A stretch of DNA of 63,927 nucleotides from Acidimicrobiaceae bacterium (GCA_003132305.1 PKXJ01000023.1:1-63927); one strand, 5' to 3'; counted from the stretch's first letter, positions 49,157 to 57,588 are shown. The notes: a model not told the origin generated them from the letters alone. Made by a program: numbers and translations.

Positions 49157-49812
49157 CTCGCCTCCGCGCGTCCGCGACGATTCGGTACTACCACCACGTG
49201 CTCGGACCCCCGGGCCGCTTCACCGCGACCACTCACGCGCACGGTGAGATAGCGCGCGTCGAGCCGCGAGGAGGCGACCCACTCGGCCTGCGTGACGCGA
49301 AAGAAGAGGTCGGCCGGAAGGGGCCAGGGGGCGCGCGGTTCGCTGAGCGCGATTAACACGGTGCCGCGTTCACGCACCCGATCCATCAAGCGACGCGCGG
49401 CGCCGTGACCGGCGCGCGAGGGTGGTCGCACGAGTACGAGATCAACGCCGTCGAGAAGATCGGCCGCCGACTCGGCCCACGCGCCTCGCGGGCGTGGCAC
49501 GAAGAGCACGCGGCGCAGATCAACGCCGAGCTCGGCCATCGCCACGACACCGGGATCGTCCACGCCCACGACGGCCGCCCAGTGACCTTGCGTGCTGGCC
49601 TCGCTCAAGAGACTTAAGGCGAGACTCAGTCCACCCAGACCCACCGGTGCCTCGACGACCACCGTGGAACCACGACGAAGTCCCGCGCCGGGAACGAGCG
49701 CGCGCCACGGATCACCGAGGGGCAACGTACGACTCTTCGCCAGTGAAACGGGGCGCAAGGCGGCCAGGAGTTCGGGGGAGAGCGAGGGACGAGGTGGCAA
49801 AAAAGCGAACAT
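49153..49812 (-). CDS. imuA: ImuA-like RecA-fold mutasome protein
   Basis: This 219-aa RecA/SulA-related protein has a degenerate nucleotide loop (VVVEAPVGLGGLSLALSLL), DLVLVRPPSRAGHG and the C-terminal strand RYLTVRVSGRGEA. It is the first gene of the imuA-imuB-dnaE2 operon. The ATG at 49812 lies inside the SOS box, so transcription is probably leaderless or nearly so. The IS1595 element ends 19 bp upstream. Confidence 0.8.
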   Translation of the reverse strand: MFAFLPPRPSLSPELLAALRPVSLAKSRTLPLGDPWRALVPGAGLRRGSTVVVEAPVGLGGLSLALSLLSEASTQGHWAAVVGVDDPGVVAMAELGVDLRRVLFVPRPRGAWAESAADLLDGVDLVLVRPPSRAGHGAARRLMDRVRERGTVLIALSEPRAPWPLPADLFFRVTQAEWVASSRLDARYLTVRVSGRGEAARGSEHVVVVPNRRGRAEAS

Positions 49813-49850
49813 ACGTTCGTAAGAGTAGCCGGTGACGTGTAACTTGACAA
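49806..49850 (-). promoter_or_regulatory. SOS box and hybrid promoter of imuA
   Basis: CGAAC-ATAC-GTTCG at 49806-49819 matches the actinobacterial LexA site and covers the start codon. On the minus strand TTGTCA (49850-49845, inside the IS inverted repeat) is 17 bp from TACTCT (49827-49822, native target sequence), 9 nt before the ATG. So the -35 would come from the transposon and the -10 from the host. Confidence 0.6.
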
Positions 49851-49872
49851 ACCCAGTTTTCGGTGGGATAAT
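49844..49872 (+). promoter_or_regulatory. transposase promoter spanning the left inverted repeat
   Basis: TTGACA at 49844-49849 (inside the repeat), 17-bp spacer, GATAAT at 49867-49872, then the ATG 6 nt later at 49879: a leaderless transcript. Confidence 0.75.
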
Positions 49873-49878
49873 TAAGGT

Positions 49879-50850
49879 ATGAACAAAATAACCCTTGGAA
49901 ACATGGCCTCAAGGATACCAACTGAGGCCGACGCCTATATCTACCTGGAAACCCTTAGATGGCCTGAAAAGCCGATCTGCCCTCACTGCGGGGTGATTGG
50001 CGATCACTACTACCTAAAGCCAGAGAACGGCTTTAGCCGTGGGACCACTCGTGGCTCAGTCTCGGAGCGTCGCGTGTGGAAGTGCAAGGACTGTCGCAAG
50101 CAGTTCTCGGCCACGACGAACACGGTCTTTCACGGTTCCAAGGTTCCCCTTCGGACCTGGCTTTTCGTGTTCTTCGAGATGTGCTGTAACAAGAACGGCA
50201 TTGCCGCGCGTGAGATTGCCAGGAAGTACGGGGTGGCCCCAAAGACGGCTTGGTTCATGACCCAACGCATCCGTGAGGCTATGGCTAACGACTCATCTGG
50301 CAAGTTGTCGGGCAACATCGTGATGGACGAAACCTACATTGGCGGGAAGCCTGAAAACTGGCACAAGAACGACCCTCGCAGAGCGAAGGATGGCTACTCA
50401 ACCGCTCACAAGACCCCCGTTGTCGCCCTCATCTCAGAAGAGACCGGCGAGATACGGACAAAGGTCATAACGACGGTTTCGGGTCCGAACATTCGACAGG
50501 TGATCAAGGAGAACGTGAGTCTTGCAACGTCTATTCTCCACACCGACTCAGCCGGTGTCTATCGGACCATTGGTAAAGAGATGGCTGGTCACCACGTCGT
50601 GAACCACCATGTCGGTCAGTACGTCACGGAGCTTTCAGATGGCACCAACAAAGCAGAGAACTTCTTCAGTCAGTTGAAGCGGTCAATCAGTGGCACGCAC
50701 CACAGCATCAGCCCTGAACACCTAAGTCGCTACGTCACGGAGTTCGCCTACCGACACTCAACGCATGGTCTTAGTGACACTGAGCGCATGGTGCGACTCA
50801 TGGCCCAAACGCCTGGTGTGCGTTTGAGTTATCGGCCGCTTACGAACTAG
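49879..50850 (+). CDS. IS1595-family (ISXO2-like) transposase
   Basis: This 323-aa protein has an N-terminal zinc ribbon (CPHCG, CKDCRKQF), a helix-turn-helix AAREIARKYGVAPKTAWFM, and a catalytic core with VMDETYIGGK, LHTDSAGVY and the third motif NKAENFFSQLKR, as in ISXO2-like transposases. It is intact, no stops or frameshifts. Confidence 0.93.
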   Translation: MNKITLGNMASRIPTEADAYIYLETLRWPEKPICPHCGVIGDHYYLKPENGFSRGTTRGSVSERRVWKCKDCRKQFSATTNTVFHGSKVPLRTWLFVFFEMCCNKNGIAAREIARKYGVAPKTAWFMTQRIREAMANDSSGKLSGNIVMDETYIGGKPENWHKNDPRRAKDGYSTAHKTPVVALISEETGEIRTKVITTVSGPNIRQVIKENVSLATSILHTDSAGVYRTIGKEMAGHHVVNHHVGQYVTELSDGTNKAENFFSQLKRSISGTHHSISPEHLSRYVTEFAYRHSTHGLSDTERMVRLMAQTPGVRLSYRPLTN

Positions 50851-50865
50851 AAACGCAAAGAAGCG

Positions 50866-51393
50866 TCAGAGATTCGGGATTCCCCAAGTCGCACCTTTCG
50901 CGAAGTCCTTGAGATTTTTCTTCAAGATTCTTTGCCACTTATCGTCATCGCTAGCAATTGCCCCGCATTCCACTGCTAGCACGAGAAGATCTTCAATCAG
51001 GACTCGACCAGTTGGGTGATGCAACTTACATTCATACTGACTCGCGTGCAGATGCGGAAAGGCTTTGTCAACGGTGTTATCGGGGTGCCAGTGATAGTCA
51101 ACGATTCCAGTGCTATCCGCTGCGATGAGGCGATAAATGTACTTCGTTGTGTGAACTTTCCACTTGCGATCAGGGTGACCGCTCGGGATAATTATGTAGT
51201 TCTGCGCACAAGTGAACGAAAGGTGGGCCGGTCCTTTCAGACGAGTGGGCTTGCCACCGTTGAAAGTGAGAATCCCCGGCTGACTCGCGTCATAGTTGCT
51301 GACACTTAGTCGGCCCGTCGCAAAACACGAAAGGACGTTCTGAATTGGCTTCCTGTAAGCCCCCACGGCTTCCCGTGGAGTCCTGCCGGACAC
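50866..51393 (-). CDS. IS passenger protein, His-rich, possibly TumE-like
   Basis: This is a 175-aa ORF. Its C-terminal part has YRLIAADSTGIVDYHWHP, FPHLHASQ and HHPTGRVLIEDLLVLAVE. The histidine pattern (PHLH, HHP-x-GRV-x-x-ED) recalls DUF6516/TumE-type toxin families. The likeness is by eye only. It is encoded 5 nt after a 61-aa gene, as in toxin-antitoxin pairs, and converges with the transposase. The first about 35 residues may be upstream of the true start. Confidence 0.5.
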   Translation of the reverse strand: MSGRTPREAVGAYRKPIQNVLSCFATGRLSVSNYDASQPGILTFNGGKPTRLKGPAHLSFTCAQNYIIIPSGHPDRKWKVHTTKYIYRLIAADSTGIVDYHWHPDNTVDKAFPHLHASQYECKLHHPTGRVLIEDLLVLAVECGAIASDDDKWQRILKKNLKDFAKGATWGIPNL

Positions 51394-51398
51394 TCCTA

Positions 51399-51584
51399 CT
51401 AACGACCGTGAGGTCTAAGGACCAAGACTTCCATCATCTCTGCAGTTACTGATTCAGCGAATTCCCCCGCGTCCCACCTGCTTGCGAACTCGCTGCCCGA
51501 CATGCCCAATATTCGCTTGGACGCCTTATCAAACATGTTCCAAGCTTCAGTGCTCGAAACCTTTCTAAATGTGACTTCACTCAT
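51399..51584 (-). CDS. IS passenger protein, 61 aa, antitoxin-like
   Basis: ATG at 51584 follows GGAGG at about 11 nt. The sequence MSGSEFASRWDAGEF is a motif I have seen in small conserved actinobacterial proteins encoded near mobile elements. It is followed by the 175-aa gene after 5 nt, so the two are one unit. A toxin-antitoxin role is inference. Confidence 0.55.
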   Translation of the reverse strand: MSEVTFRKVSSTEAWNMFDKASKRILGMSGSEFASRWDAGEFAESVTAEMMEVLVLRPHGR

Positions 51585-51708
51585 TCCTGCCGACACCTCC
51601 GTTGCTGCCCCCCGCTGACAAACCACAACATACTTGCCTGGTGTGGCATGTGGGTAGATTGTGGAATAAGTTGTGCATAAAGACTGCAATTAGAAGTACA
51701 ATCATTGC

Positions 51709-51843
51709 GTGTCACGTGACGCCTTTGAAGGCTACGACGAGCCAGTCAATATCGACATGGACCCCGAAGAGGCTCTACGAATCCTGTTGAACACCGAAGT
51801 TAAAGACGACGAAGCGACTAAGAACGAGTCGCCAAGCGAGTAA
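51709..51843 (+). CDS. IS passenger protein, 44 aa
   Basis: GTG start at 51709 with TACAAT 6 nt upstream (51697-51702), so again probably leaderless. The product carries EPVNIDMDPEEALRILL, a motif shared by small actinobacterial proteins of unknown role. Its end overlaps the convergent 270-aa gene by 26 bp. Confidence 0.5.
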   Translation: MSRDAFEGYDEPVNIDMDPEEALRILLNTEVKDDEATKNESPSE

Positions 51844-52630
51844 ATAGCGCCGGAAGGTTTTTCACCTGAACCTCCATTGTTGATTCGTAAATCGTCTCTA
51901 CGTCCGGATCGAAGAATCCTCTGATGCGGCCCTTCTGATAGACAGCAACCACTGACGGATAGACCTCAGCGACGTAACGCTGAGTTACTTCTGCGTCGTG
52001 CTGATCGCGCCAGGCGTACCCATCCTCTTGGGTGCCGCCTGATCGCGTCATTGCTTCGTGCGGATTCACGTACCAGATTTCTGTTAATGCTCCTATCAGG
52101 GGAGCGACGCGTAGCAACTCCGCTCGGATTTCATCTCGTTCTTCGGGAGTAGCTGGAACTTGGGGTGGCGCATTAGGGGGCTTCGGTGCTTCCCCATTGA
52201 ACGTGAGATTCCATGAACTGTGGTCTGAGTGCGCACCAGGGCCGAAGAGGACGCCGACCGGAGCGTTCGTCACAACCGATTGGGGTTGTCCGGTTGGCGG
52301 CGGATTGTTAATTTGCTGGCCGATTACTTGCGCGTTGGGGCCCTGCTCAATGTGGCCAGCGTTCACCTGACCCCCTCCGGTCTGCCCTGGTCCCCCGTCG
52401 TCGTTTGTTGCGTCAGCCATGCCGTTCCCTCTTCCTCTCCACCACGCCCACGCGGCGAGAATTCCAGTGGCGGCTATCCAAACCAACCCCAGGAAAAACA
52501 CTACGGTGAAGAGCCCCGAAAGGAACCCTTTCGCGCCGGAGTGCTTCGCGAAATGTTGCACTAACCCGTAACCGGCGGCGGCGACGACACTCATGGTGCC
52601 CGCCGATTCAAAGGATGCCTTATGGCCCAT
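51818..52630 (-). CDS. IS passenger protein with two membrane helices
   Basis: This 270-aa protein starts 21 bp inside the right inverted repeat. It has two hydrophobic segments at about residues 9-25 and 33-60, a Gly/Gln/Asn-rich linker with a glutamine-rich repeat-like stretch, and a C-terminal soluble domain (RDEIRAELLRVAPLIGALTE, EVYPSVVAVYQKGRIRGFF). No family is recognised. Confidence 0.6.
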   Translation of the reverse strand: MGHKASFESAGTMSVVAAAGYGLVQHFAKHSGAKGFLSGLFTVVFFLGLVWIAATGILAAWAWWRGRGNGMADATNDDGGPGQTGGGQVNAGHIEQGPNAQVIGQQINNPPPTGQPQSVVTNAPVGVLFGPGAHSDHSSWNLTFNGEAPKPPNAPPQVPATPEERDEIRAELLRVAPLIGALTEIWYVNPHEAMTRSGGTQEDGYAWRDQHDAEVTQRYVAEVYPSVVAVYQKGRIRGFFDPDVETIYESTMEVQVKNLPALFTRLATRS

Positions 52631-52733
52631 GTTTTCAGCCTAATGCCGTTTGGGTTTGTCAAGTTACACGTCACCGAGTAGCCACTCGTCGTCACACGCG
52701 CCAGTGCCGTCAAATCAAGACAAACTAGAGCCT

Positions 52734-53438
52734 ATGTGTGGTCGCGTCGCCCTCTTCAGCCCACCAGCTCGCCTGGCCCGATTCCTCGACGCAGCCCTCG
52801 CCGCGGGACTCGATCCCGACGGACACCCCAGTTGGAACGTCGGACCCCAGCGTCGTCTCTTTGGCGTGAGCGAGCACGACACGAAGCGCGTACTCGATCG
52901 CTACCGCTGGGGACTCGTGCCGAGTTGGGCGAAGGACCCCAAGGTCGGCAACAAACTCTTTAACGCGCGCGGCGAGACCGTCGCCGAGAAACCCTCGTTT
53001 CGTAGCGCGTTCGCGAAACGCCCCTGCGTGATTCCCGTCGACGGTTTTTACGAGTGGGACCATCGCCCCGGACGTAAACGCCAACCGAACTTCTTCACGC
53101 GCACCAACGATGATCCCCTGCTCCTCGCCGGGCTCTACGAACACTGGCGCAACCCCGACGACCCCGACGCCGAACCCGTGGCGACGTGCACCATCATCAC
53201 CACGACGCCGAGTGTTGATATGGACGAGATCCACGACCGCATGCCGGTGGTACTGAGCACCGATGACGTCGAGACGTGGCTAAACGTCACCGACTACGGA
53301 CCCGATGAGCGGTTGCTGTTGCTCCGTCCGGCACCCGAGGGCACGCTCACCCACTACGGCGTGGGTACCGCGGTCGGTTCAGTGAAGAACGACGGGCCCG
53401 AGCTCACCGAGCCCGTTGATCCGCAGTCGCTCTTCTAG
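52734..53438 (+). CDS. SRAP domain protein (YedK/HMCES-like)
   Basis: This is about 234 aa from the ATG at 52734 (MCGRVALF), so that Cys2 is exposed after Met removal; the longer ORF upstream is discarded. The catalytic Cys2, WGLVPSWAKDP, NARGETVAEKPSFR, VPVDGFYEW (as IPVDGFYEWDH) and the His in IHDRMPVVL are all present. It forms a thiazolidine crosslink with abasic sites in single-stranded DNA. It once lay beside imuA, sharing the SOS box region. Confidence 0.92.
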   Translation: MCGRVALFSPPARLARFLDAALAAGLDPDGHPSWNVGPQRRLFGVSEHDTKRVLDRYRWGLVPSWAKDPKVGNKLFNARGETVAEKPSFRSAFAKRPCVIPVDGFYEWDHRPGRKRQPNFFTRTNDDPLLLAGLYEHWRNPDDPDAEPVATCTIITTTPSVDMDEIHDRMPVVLSTDDVETWLNVTDYGPDERLLLLRPAPEGTLTHYGVGTAVGSVKNDGPELTEPVDPQSLF

Positions 53439-53565
53439 TCGTCACCTACGTCGCTCACTTTGACGGTCCCGATGAAGTCGTGTCGAATCAGGAAGTGACA
53501 GGATTCGAGCGAGTCAGTTTTCGACTTGAGCGGTGGCGCGTGCACGTCGCCGTTACGCTGAAACG

Positions 53566-54096
53566 ATGGTGCTACGACTTCGCCCCTATCGAGCAGAAGA
53601 TGAGGCGGCGGCCCTCGCCGCTCATGAAGCGTTGCTCGTTGACGACTTCCACTTTCTCCTGGGGTGGGACGACACGATGGCGTGGTCGGATTTTTTGCAG
53701 GCACTCGATGACCAGCGGCGGGGTCTGAACCTTTCGGAGACGCAAGTTCGCGCCGTGCAACTCGCGGCCGTCGTGGGGGGAGAACTCGTAGGAAGAGCCT
53801 CGGTCCGTTTCGAGCTCAACGGATTTCTTGCGACGACGGGCGGGCACATTGGCTACGCCGTGACGCCCGCACATCGTCGAAAGGGCTACGCGGCCGAGAT
53901 CTTGCGTCAAGCCCTTGTGGTTGTCCGCGCCGAAGGCGTGGATCGAGTACTGGTGACCTGTTCCGAGAACAACGCAGGTTCTCGTCGGGTCATTGAGAGC
54001 TGCGGGGGTACGTTTCAGTCGTCCGTCCCGTTAGAAGCTGGACAGAGTCTTTGTCGAGACGGTGGAAAGGGTGTTCGTCGTTACTGGATCGAGTGA
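53566..54096 (+). CDS. GNAT family N-acetyltransferase
   Basis: This is about 176 aa from the ATG at 53566 (MVLRLRPYRAEDE). GNAT motifs: GYAVTPAHRRKGYAAEIL (acetyl-CoA loop RRKGYA) and ENNAGSRRVIESCGG. The substrate is unknown. Confidence 0.85.
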   Translation: MVLRLRPYRAEDEAAALAAHEALLVDDFHFLLGWDDTMAWSDFLQALDDQRRGLNLSETQVRAVQLAAVVGGELVGRASVRFELNGFLATTGGHIGYAVTPAHRRKGYAAEILRQALVVVRAEGVDRVLVTCSENNAGSRRVIESCGGTFQSSVPLEAGQSLCRDGGKGVRRYWIE

Positions 54097-54133
54097 TCGC
54101 ACGCGCTCGAGCGCAATTAGTCCTAGACGGCCG

Positions 54134-54183
54134 AAAACCCCGAGTGACTAGTGAGCCGAAACTCACCCGCCCCTCGGGGTTTC
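54134..54183. terminator. nested hairpin after the GNAT gene
   Basis: Outer arms AACCCCGAG (54136-54144) and CTCGGGGTT (54173-54181) enclose an inner GTGAG-ccgaaa-CTCAC hairpin. It probably terminates the GNAT gene and/or the opposite strand. The gap 54184-54601 beyond it has no recognised gene. Confidence 0.55.
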
Positions 54184-54601
54184 CGAGGCACGCCAACTAT
54201 GTTCCGTGTCGGACAGAACATCTTTGACGGCAGGCACTTCACGTCATTGGCCTGTTTCGAACAGTGGACCGAACTCCACTGCCCGCTAGAAGGAATCCGC
54301 TCCTCTTGCGAGGCCCCTTTTCCCCCTGCTTCCCTCTCCCCTTGCGGTTCGAAGAATCGTCGGCAGGTACTACGTGAACTACGAGAGACACTCTGCCAGA
54401 GATTTCTGCCCTCACCTCGGTCGCAAGGGGAAATCAAATACTTATGCCCAGAATTGAGACACTTATCCACCAGTTTCGAGGCGAGGGGGTCAGATACCAA
54501 CCACTTAGTCGCATCTTTCCCACAGGAGGGGTGAGCGGTGCGACACTTTTTGTGGCGTTGGGCGAGCTGCCGACGGGTCACGACGAACCGAGTAAAGCGA
54601 A
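54184..54601. other. gene-free stretch
   Basis: Both strands are open over parts of this region but the translations are low-quality (Pro/Arg/Ser-rich, no ribosome site). Nothing is recognised. Confidence 0.45.
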
Positions 54602-55657
54602 CTACGAGTCTGTAGTTTGCTCGAGCCAGCGGCCGTGCGCGTGACACCAACCCCACAGTCTCGGCGACGACTTCGGACGCGTCAACACAATCTGTGAGGC
54701 ACCACGATGATGCGCTTCCTCGTCGACCTTGACGCCCGGCCACTGCACCATGGTCGACTCAATCGAGATCCACGCGACGTTGCTCTCACGACAACGTCGC
54801 GTGAGTTCGTTGAAGTACGCCCGCTGTTCTTCCGGCGTGAAGTAGAAAGCGACCCATGTGTTAAAAACGACCGTCAACGAGTTGGCATCGCTGAGATCAA
54901 AGGCGTCGTCTAGCCGTTCGAGCGCTCTTCCGCTAAGTTCCGTCACACTCGGCCACGAAGGTCGCGCGGCCACGATCGCGTCAAAGCGTTCGTGACGTCG
55001 GCGCTCTTCCGGCCAGAGACAGGCCTTTAACCAAAGGCGGTCATCCTCGTTTTCGAGATCGAGCGGGTTCGGATCGATTCCCACGCGAGAGTTCACCGGA
55101 GGCAGTCTTCGTGAACGATCGATAGGAGTTAGGTCCTCACAGATCAACGTGAGCGGATTGCCGTCGTCCTTCGCGCGCACCGGAAACTGGTCGAAGCAGA
55201 GATTAATGCCCGCCGACGCGCCCACTTCAATGACATTGATCTCGTTGATCGTTTCCGCGACGAGGTCTGCAACAACGGCTTGCAGGACCGCGCCGCGTCC
55301 CGGCTCGTTGGTCTGCGTCGATCGCCACAGTTCACCACTCAACAGATCTGGTGTTTCGCGCAGGACGGCGAGTACGCGACGCGCTGCGTCTTCGGGGTCC
55401 TCGAGTTGACCGTGGCGCGCCGCGTCGTAGATCGGCCCGAGAACTGGGTGACCTCGAAGGGCGGCTAGGTGCAGCGTCGCCAAGATGAGCATCGGGTTTC
55501 GTTGCTCGAGACGAACGCTGGCCAGTAGTTCCAGTGCGAGCGAATCACCCTCTAGTTCGTGCAGCAGCGCCTTGTAGAAGGGTAGGCGCTCGTAGTCCTC
55601 GGGCGCGAGAGCAAAGTGGTAGCGCTTTCGCACGTCGTCCAGATCGGGGGCATCCAT
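54602..55657 (-). CDS. DUF2332 protein
   Basis: This 351-aa protein is of the DUF2332 family: FYKALLHELEGDSLALELL, VIEVGASAGINLCFDQF (a SAM-binding-like glycine motif), GIDPNPLDLENEDDRLWLKACLWPE and the C-terminal WGWCHAHGRWLEW-like end. The fold resembles a methyltransferase; function unknown. Confidence 0.88.
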   Translation of the reverse strand: MDAPDLDDVRKRYHFALAPEDYERLPFYKALLHELEGDSLALELLASVRLEQRNPMLILATLHLAALRGHPVLGPIYDAARHGQLEDPEDAARRVLAVLRETPDLLSGELWRSTQTNEPGRGAVLQAVVADLVAETINEINVIEVGASAGINLCFDQFPVRAKDDGNPLTLICEDLTPIDRSRRLPPVNSRVGIDPNPLDLENEDDRLWLKACLWPEERRRHERFDAIVAARPSWPSVTELSGRALERLDDAFDLSDANSLTVVFNTWVAFYFTPEEQRAYFNELTRRCRESNVAWISIESTMVQWPGVKVDEEAHHRGASQIVLTRPKSSPRLWGWCHAHGRWLEQTTDS

Positions 55658-55755
55658 GAAAGTGCTCCCAATCTTAGGATGATGGCGCGAGAAAAACGTG
55701 AGCGACGATTCACTGGCAACGCTGGGTCACGTTGACGCCGACAACCGCGTTCCAG

Positions 55756-56439
55756 TTAGGAGCGCACTACCGCTTTCGGCGACGAAACACTCACGAGATG
55801 GCTGTAGACCACGATGTTGGATTCGTAGTGTCCGGTGGCACTGTCGAAGGTCCCGCCACAGGTGACCAGTTGCAGTGAGCGCGTGCCGTGCGATCCGTAG
55901 ACCAACCGATCGGGAAAGGAGGTCTTGGAGTACTGCACCACTTCGGTCACGACGAAGTTCGTCACCGTGCCGTCGGCCAAGACCAGCTTGACGCGATCGC
56001 CGGGCTTTAGCAGCTTCAAGTCATAAAACATTCCGGGCCCGAGATACGAGTCCACGTGGCCGAGTATCACCGCCGAGCCAATCTGTCCGGGTGTCGCTCC
56101 GTACTTGTACCAGCCCACCGTGTGCGTACCGGCGGGCACCATGACTTGGTGATTCGGTTGCAGACCGAGCGAGCCGACTTTCGAGCTCACCCCTATCGAG
56201 GGGATCGTGAGTGTGACGGGGCGCGATCTCGCGATCGCTGAAATCTCGTGAGAAACCTTCGCAGGAGTCTTCGCAGAAGCCGTCGACGTGGTCTGCGTGG
56301 GCGTCTGAGCAAGGACGACCACCTTCGGATCACTCTTTGGCAGGGTCGCCAGGAGCGAGACCACGCCGACCGCCAGCGCTATGGCCGCAATACTCCACCA
56401 CGCCCACTGACGGCGCGCGCGCCCGCTCCGACCAATCAC
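55756..56439 (-). CDS. class F sortase
   Basis: This 227-aa protein has an N-terminal membrane helix (AWWSIAAIALAVGVVSLLATL) and an extracytoplasmic sortase domain: LTIPSIGVSSKVGSLGL, VILGHVDSYLGPGMFYDL with the catalytic His, LVTCGGTFDSATGHY with the catalytic Cys. Next to it (27 nt) is a gene for a secreted protein ending in a sorting signal, its likely substrate. Confidence 0.9.
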   Translation of the reverse strand: MIGRSGRARRQWAWWSIAAIALAVGVVSLLATLPKSDPKVVVLAQTPTQTTSTASAKTPAKVSHEISAIARSRPVTLTIPSIGVSSKVGSLGLQPNHQVMVPAGTHTVGWYKYGATPGQIGSAVILGHVDSYLGPGMFYDLKLLKPGDRVKLVLADGTVTNFVVTEVVQYSKTSFPDRLVYGSHGTRSLQLVTCGGTFDSATGHYESNIVVYSHLVSVSSPKAVVRS

Positions 56440-56466
56440 GTCGTGCGAGCGTTCATTGGACGCTCG

Positions 56467-57588
56467 TTAACTACGGCGGCGGCGAGTACGCACGGCGATC
56501 GATGCCGTACCTACGCCAACGCCAAGTGCGCCCAGGCCCACTAGACCCAAGAGCGGCGAAGCAGTTCGCGCCGCTCCACCTTCACCGGTCGCCGGTGCGC
56601 CAACGGGAATGATCGTCGACCCCGGGGCGAGCGTCGTGGTCGTCCCAGGCTTCGTCACGGGCTTTTTAGTTGTCGTGGTGGTCGTCGGATGTGTCGTCGT
56701 GGTCGTGCCCGTTGACGAGGTCGTGGTCGTGCCCGTTGACGAGGTCGTGGTCGTGCCCGTTGACGAGGTCGTGGTCGTGGTGGCCGCGGAGCAGATCGGC
56801 GCGCTGATCGTGTTGTCATCGAGCGTCACGGCACCAGTTTGCGCGAACACTCGGCCATTCACGTTGGCTCCGGTAGTCAATGTCGCCGACGTCAACGCCA
56901 GTATCGTGCCAACGAACGAAGTCGTTGTGCCGAGCGTCGCCGAACTGCCGACTTGCCAGAAGACGTTGCACGCTTGCGCTCCGCCTGTAAGGACAACCGA
57001 GCTACCCGTCGCCGTAGTCAAAGTGGACCCGGCCTGAAAGATGAAGACGGCGTTCGGGTCGCCGTTACCGTTTAGGGTCAACGTTCCCCCCACGGATAAC
57101 GAGCTCGACGCGGTGTAGATGCCCGGCAACAACGTCGTGGCACCAGCGATCGCAGTCACCGAGTTGGGGGGAGCCTGAGTCTCACCCTTCGCAACGAGGT
57201 ACGCCGCCGTGGCGGAGTTCTGCGCCGCTAGCGACACGGCGTCGGCGGCGTCGGTGGTACCACTGACGCTGCCGGCCGAAAAACCGGTGATCGAGGTGCC
57301 CGGAGAGAGTCCGACGTCACCCGTTATCACGGAGGTTCCGGTGTTAGTAATGGTCGAGCCCGCGATCACCGCGTACGGCGTCGCGGCACCGAGGTTGAGG
57401 GTCGTCGCGGCCGCTGCGCTATCGCTCGCGAAGGCGATGAGCGTTATAAAGCTGAGTAAACCCACGCCGAATGTTCCAAGACCGAGTCGGGCTCCAGAGA
57501 GATTGGCTGAGCGCTGGGTCGGGCTTCGAAACATTGAGAATTTCGACGGCGAGGAATAGGGGCGCTTTACTGCAAGGATGGTACGCAT
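56467..57588 (-). CDS. ice-binding-type (DUF3494) cell-wall protein with sorting signal
   Basis: This is about 373 aa from the ATG at 57588; a second ATG at 57534 is also possible. It has a signal peptide (LGLGTFGVGLLSFITLIA) and a DUF3494 beta-solenoid: YAVIAGSTITNTGTSVITGD, DAVSLAAQNSATAAYLVA, LPGIYTASSSLSVGGTLTL, FIFQAGSTLTT and GRVFAQTGAVTLDDNT. A Thr-rich linker is built on three 24-bp tandem repeats. The C-terminus has GAPATGEGG, a hydrophobic stretch and RTRRRRS, a sortase sorting signal. It is likely wall-anchored and may bind ice or serve as an adhesin. Confidence 0.88.
   Translation of the reverse strand: MRTILAVKRPYSSPSKFSMFRSPTQRSANLSGARLGLGTFGVGLLSFITLIAFASDSAAAATTLNLGAATPYAVIAGSTITNTGTSVITGDVGLSPGTSITGFSAGSVSGTTDAADAVSLAAQNSATAAYLVAKGETQAPPNSVTAIAGATTLLPGIYTASSSLSVGGTLTLNGNGDPNAVFIFQAGSTLTTATGSSVVLTGGAQACNVFWQVGSSATLGTTTSFVGTILALTSATLTTGANVNGRVFAQTGAVTLDDNTISAPICSAATTTTTSSTGTTTTSSTGTTTTSSTGTTTTTHPTTTTTTKKPVTKPGTTTTLAPGSTIIPVGAPATGEGGAARTASPLLGLVGLGALGVGVGTASIAVRTRRRRS

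Larger units (their letters stand above)
49831..52675. mobile_element. complete IS1595-family element with passenger genes
   Basis: 2845 bp are bounded by perfect 25-bp inverted repeats (49831-49855 starting GGTGACGTGTAAC, and 52651-52675) and flanked by the 8-bp target duplication GAGTAGCC (49823-49830, 52676-52683). The element carries the transposase and four further genes. IS1595 members with passenger genes are known. The precise ends and duplication mean a recent insertion. Confidence 0.93.

Noticed and set aside
54151-54534. 127-aa plus-strand frame after the GNAT gene
   Set aside because: Begins within a hairpin, no ribosome site, low-complexity composition, no recognised motif.
56700-56780. 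24-bp tandem repeats as a regulatory array
   Set aside because: They are in frame and encode the Thr/Ser linker of the DUF3494 protein.
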